DNA of 6,651 nt, taken from contig JAOZPW010000219.1 of NCBI GenBank assembly GCA_029932545.1, positions 1-6,651 of the forward strand, read 5' to 3'. This DNA is from Thermoanaerobaculales bacterium (lineage in GTDB: Bacteria; Acidobacteriota; Thermoanaerobaculia; Thermoanaerobaculales; Sulfomarinibacteraceae). Within the stretch, counting starts at the first letter, position 1; every line of letters begins with the position of its first letter. This document shows positions 4,205-6,651 of this stretch, piece after piece. Under the pieces are notes generated by a model. It made no database searches and was not told where the DNA came from. It worked only from the letters and a program-made list of their open reading frames with translations. Both the position numbers and the translations under genes were made by a program.

Positions 4205-5998
4205 ATGAGTATGATTCTCGTTGGGATGAGCACGTGTGGAATGTCGGCGGGCGCCAAGGACACTTACAAGAGCCTTGAGGCCCTGGTTGAAGGATCCGAC
4301 AATGAGTTGACCTTCACCGGTTGTATCGGAATGTGTTTCAAGGAGCCCCTGGTCGAAATTCGAGAGGGTGAACGCAGAACGATCTACGGCCACGTCGACA
4401 AGAAGAGAGCCAAGGAGATTTATGAGACCCATGTGGTCGGTGGCGAGGAATTACCCGACTACATCGTCTACCAGGAGGATGGCGGCAAAGCCTGCGGAGG
4501 TTCGGAACAGCAGTTCTTGGAGCGTCAGGAACGCATCGTCCTGCGCAACTGCGGGCTGATCAATCCCGAGAGCCTCGAGCAGTACGAGAATCGTGGCGGC
4601 TATCAGGCGACCCGGAAGGCGTTGTTGGAAATTAGTCCTGAAGAGATTATCTCCGAGCTCAAAGACTCTGGGCTTCGTGGTCGTGGTGGCGCCGGCTTTC
4701 CGACAGGGCTGAAGTGGTCCTTTTGCGCCGGTTACGAGAGTGATGTCAAGTACGTCGTATGTAACGCCGACGAGGGCGACCCTGGGGCTTTCATGGATCG
4801 TTCGGTCCTCGAGGGGGATCCGCATGCGGTACTCGAGGGCATGATCATCTGCGGCAAGGCGATCGGCGCAGCCTTCGGCTACATCTACTGCCGCGCAGAG
4901 TATCCGCTGGCGATTCATCGGCTGCAGGTTGCGATTGCGGATGCGGTCGCCAAGGGCTACCTCGGCGAGAATATCTTTGGTTCCGGCTTCAGTTTCGACA
5001 TCAAGATCAAGCAGGGCGCGGGTGCCTTCGTCTGCGGCGAAGAGACCGCGTTGTTTGCGTCAATCGAAGGTGAACGGGGCATGCCGCGGATCCGGCCGCC
5101 CTTTCCTGCGGAAAAGGGAGTCTTCGGGAAACCGACCAACAACAACAACGTCGAAACCTTCGCCAACGTACCGTGGATCATCTCCAACGGCGGTCAGGCC
5201 TACCGGAAGTATGGGACCGAGAAGAGTCCGGGGACTAAGGTCTTCGCGTTGGCCGGAAAGATTGCCAAGGGCGGTCTGGCTGAGGTTTCGATGGGGCGCA
5301 CGATCGAGGACATTTTGTTCGGGATCGGAGGTGGCATCAAGGAAGGCCGGGAATTCAAGGCTGTCCAGATGGGCGGTCCCTCAGGTGGCTGCATTCCCGC
5401 GGACCTCAAGCACACGCCGGTCGACTTCGAGAACATCCCCAAGACCGGTGCGATCATGGGATCGGGCGGCATGGTTGTCATGGACGACCGGACCTGCATG
5501 GTGGACATGGCTCGATTCTTCCTGGATTTCACCCAGGACGAGAGTTGTGGCAAGTGCACCTTCTGTCGCATCGGCACCCTTCGCATGCTGGAAACCCTTG
5601 AGCGAATCACGCGGGGCGAGGGCGAAGTCGAAGATACCGATATGCTGGCGGAACTCGGTGAGCAGATCAAGCAGGCCAGCCTGTGCGGCCTCGGCCAGAC
5701 GGCGCCCAATCCCGTCCTCTCGACGATGCGTTACTACATGGATGAATTTCTCGCCCATATCAAACACAAGAGCTGTCCTGCGGGTAGCTGCCAAGCCCTC
5801 GTCGACTTCATTATCATCGAAGAGAAATGTACAGGTTGCGGCGTTTGCGCCAAGGATTGCCCGGTCGACGCCATCTCAGGCATTAAGAAACAGCCATATA
5901 TCATCGACATCGAGGCCTGCGTGCAGTGCGGAAAATGCATGACATCGTGCGCGTTTGACGCGATATACACCGTAGGCAAGAAGGTGGCCGCATCATGA
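4205..5998 (+). CDS. nuoF: HydB/NuoF-like NAD(P)H-binding FMN, iron-sulfur subunit
   Basis: This 597-aa protein has the domain order of HydB from bifurcating [FeFe]-hydrogenases. Residues 1-80 form a thioredoxin-like ferredoxin domain with Cys11, Cys40 and Cys44. Residues 156-171 (GLRGRGGAGFPTGLKW), NADEGDPGAF (187-196) and GAGAFVCGEETALFAS (271 on) form the FMN/NADH site. An SLBB-like region follows. The N3-type [4Fe-4S] site is Cys448-x2-Cys451-x2-Cys454 plus Cys494. The C-terminus is a two-cluster ferredoxin domain with Cys542/545/548/552 and Cys572/575/578/582. It would oxidise or reduce NAD(H) at FMN and pass electrons through the clusters, probably to ferredoxin and to the next subunit. 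A canonical first Cys of the N-terminal cluster is not seen: the expected position, five residues before Cys11, is Val6. In the second ferredoxin motif the usual Pro after the last Cys is Ala583. The gene is 4 nt from its upstream partner and overlaps the next gene by ATGA. Confidence 0.95.
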   Translation: MSMILVGMSTCGMSAGAKDTYKSLEALVEGSDNELTFTGCIGMCFKEPLVEIREGERRTIYGHVDKKRAKEIYETHVVGGEELPDYIVYQEDGGKACGGSEQQFLERQERIVLRNCGLINPESLEQYENRGGYQATRKALLEISPEEIISELKDSGLRGRGGAGFPTGLKWSFCAGYESDVKYVVCNADEGDPGAFMDRSVLEGDPHAVLEGMIICGKAIGAAFGYIYCRAEYPLAIHRLQVAIADAVAKGYLGENIFGSGFSFDIKIKQGAGAFVCGEETALFASIEGERGMPRIRPPFPAEKGVFGKPTNNNNVETFANVPWIISNGGQAYRKYGTEKSPGTKVFALAGKIAKGGLAEVSMGRTIEDILFGIGGGIKEGREFKAVQMGGPSGGCIPADLKHTPVDFENIPKTGAIMGSGGMVVMDDRTCMVDMARFFLDFTQDESCGKCTFCRIGTLRMLETLERITRGEGEVEDTDMLAELGEQIKQASLCGLGQTAPNPVLSTMRYYMDEFLAHIKHKSCPAGSCQALVDFIIIEEKCTGCGVCAKDCPVDAISGIKKQPYIIDIEACVQCGKCMTSCAFDAIYTVGKKVAAS

Positions 5999-6651
5999 AG
6001 ACCATCACCATTGAAATCAACGGCAAAGAGATTGAGGCGCGTCCGGGACAGACGGTCTTGGAGGTCGTCGAGGAACACAAGCTCGACACGATCCCGACTC
6101 TGTGCCATTCGCCCAATCTCAAACCCTACGCTTCGTGTTTTCTCTGTGTCGTCGAACTGGAGGGCAAACCCAACCTGGTGCCGTCGTGTGCGACCCCTGT
6201 TTTTCCAGGGATGAAAGTGGTGACCCGCAACGAGCGGATCGAAAAATCGCGGAGAACTGCACTTGAACTGCTTTTGTCCAACCACTACGCGGACTGCGTA
6301 TCGCCGTGTATGGAAGGTTGCCCCGCCGGGGTGGACGTGCAGGGCTATCTGGCGTTGGCCAACATGGGCGATTTCAAGAAAGCTGCAGATCTGATTCGGG
6401 AGACCAACCCATTGCCCGGGATCTGCGGGCGTGTGTGCGTGCGCAAGTGTGAGGTCGTGTGCCGGCGGATTGACGTAGACACCTCGGTCGCCATCAACGA
6501 CGTCAAGCGCTACATCACCGACAGCCCGGGAGTCTACGATGACGATCCCGTGCGGGAGCCCTCCCGAGGACAGAGCGTCGGCATTGTCGGCGGTGGTCCG
6601 GCGGGTCTGACTGCCGCGTGGTTTCTTGGCAAGTGGGGCTGGGATCCGGTG
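5995..6651 (+). CDS. NuoG-type [2Fe-2S] domain fused to GltD/NfnB-like FAD oxidoreductase (partial)
   Basis: The first 219 codons are present; the gene runs off the window. Residues 1-78 are a plant-type/NuoG-like [2Fe-2S] domain with Cys37-x10-Cys48-x2-Cys51-x13-Cys65. Residues 95-176 match the N-terminal iron-sulfur domain of GltD, NfnB and dihydropyrimidine dehydrogenase: Cys101, Cys105, Cys109-Pro, then Cys144-x3-Cys148-x3-Cys152-x3-Cys156. His97 precedes the first group. VGIVGGGPAGLTAAWFL (195-211) is the FAD ADP-binding loop. The missing remainder should hold the FAD/NAD(P)H domains and may hold more. ATG 5995 overlaps the upstream stop (ATGA), with AGGTGG 7 nt before it. The likely role is the NAD(P)H- or ferredoxin-facing flavoprotein of the complex with the NuoE/NuoF-like subunits. 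Relatives include the Stn transhydrogenase flavosubunit, SfrB-like reductases and formate dehydrogenase-associated GltD-like proteins. Identity beyond the family is unsettled without the 3' end. Confidence 0.92.
   Translation, partial: MKTITIEINGKEIEARPGQTVLEVVEEHKLDTIPTLCHSPNLKPYASCFLCVVELEGKPNLVPSCATPVFPGMKVVTRNERIEKSRRTALELLLSNHYADCVSPCMEGCPAGVDVQGYLALANMGDFKKAADLIRETNPLPGICGRVCVRKCEVVCRRIDVDTSVAINDVKRYITDSPGVYDDDPVREPSRGQSVGIVGGGPAGLTAAWFLGKWGWDPV

Noticed and set aside
4929..5942. 337-codon frame in another + frame inside the NuoF-like gene
   Set aside because: Arg/Ser-rich out-of-frame shadow; the overlapping frame has every NuoF catalytic and cluster motif.
5995..6651. [FeFe]-hydrogenase catalytic subunit (HydA)
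   Set aside because: The N-terminal [2Fe-2S] domain is HydA-like, but it continues into a GltD-like iron-sulfur/FAD module and no H-cluster motif is present in the visible part.
1..6651. CRISPR array, tRNA, rRNA or insertion sequence
   Set aside because: No regularly spaced repeats, cloverleaf-like segments, rRNA-like stretches or transposase genes were seen on either strand.

Overview
This window is GC-rich bacterial DNA from an unidentified bacterium. All convincing genes lie on the + strand, in two blocks separated by intergenic DNA full of small repeats. Nothing here fixes the taxonomy. An FlhG/MinD-type ATPase beside a J-like/RodZ-HTH protein, followed by a flavin and iron-sulfur redox module, is compatible with Acidobacteriota, Desulfobacterota or Myxococcota-like bacteria with an anaerobic or facultative metabolism. 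That is inference only.

Block 1 (about 126-2290) is a tightly packed three-gene operon in which each gene overlaps the next by 11 nt. It encodes a MinD/FlhG-like P-loop ATPase, a small protein joining a J-domain-like N-terminus without HPD to a RodZ-type HTH, and a class I SAM-dependent methyltransferase. The methyltransferase runs out through a purine-rich, G-quadruplex-capable tract that gives it an artificial-looking Gly/Lys/Glu tail. Its stop codon sits inside a heptanucleotide repeat. Imperfect copies of a 31-bp sequence (27/31 identical) lie just before this operon (85-115) and just after it (2361-2391). The 2291-2550 intergenic region also holds a perfect 16-bp palindrome, an 11-bp-stem hairpin and a plausible promoter.

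Block 2 (2551 to the window end) starts with an unusual response regulator: a complete receiver domain followed by two tandem beta-alpha-beta-beta-alpha-beta domains resembling Lrp/AsnC RAM domains, with no DNA-binding domain. After a 111-nt gap comes a redox operon. It contains a NuoE-like [2Fe-2S] protein, a HydB/NuoF-like flavoprotein with an extra N-terminal thioredoxin-like domain and a C-terminal 2x[4Fe-4S] ferredoxin domain, and the first 219 codons of a protein fusing a NuoG/HydA-type [2Fe-2S] domain to a GltD/NfnB-like iron-sulfur/FAD module.

The redox genes look like one soluble flavin-based complex. NADH would be handled at the NuoF-like FMN site, and NADPH or another partner at the GltD-like module. 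No hydrogenase H-cluster or formate dehydrogenase catalytic subunit is visible before the sequence stops. The architecture resembles the Sporomusa-type (Stn) electron-bifurcating transhydrogenases, but a hydrogenase or formate dehydrogenase encoded downstream cannot be excluded. The best candidates for something little described are the receiver plus double-RAM regulator and its position beside this redox complex.
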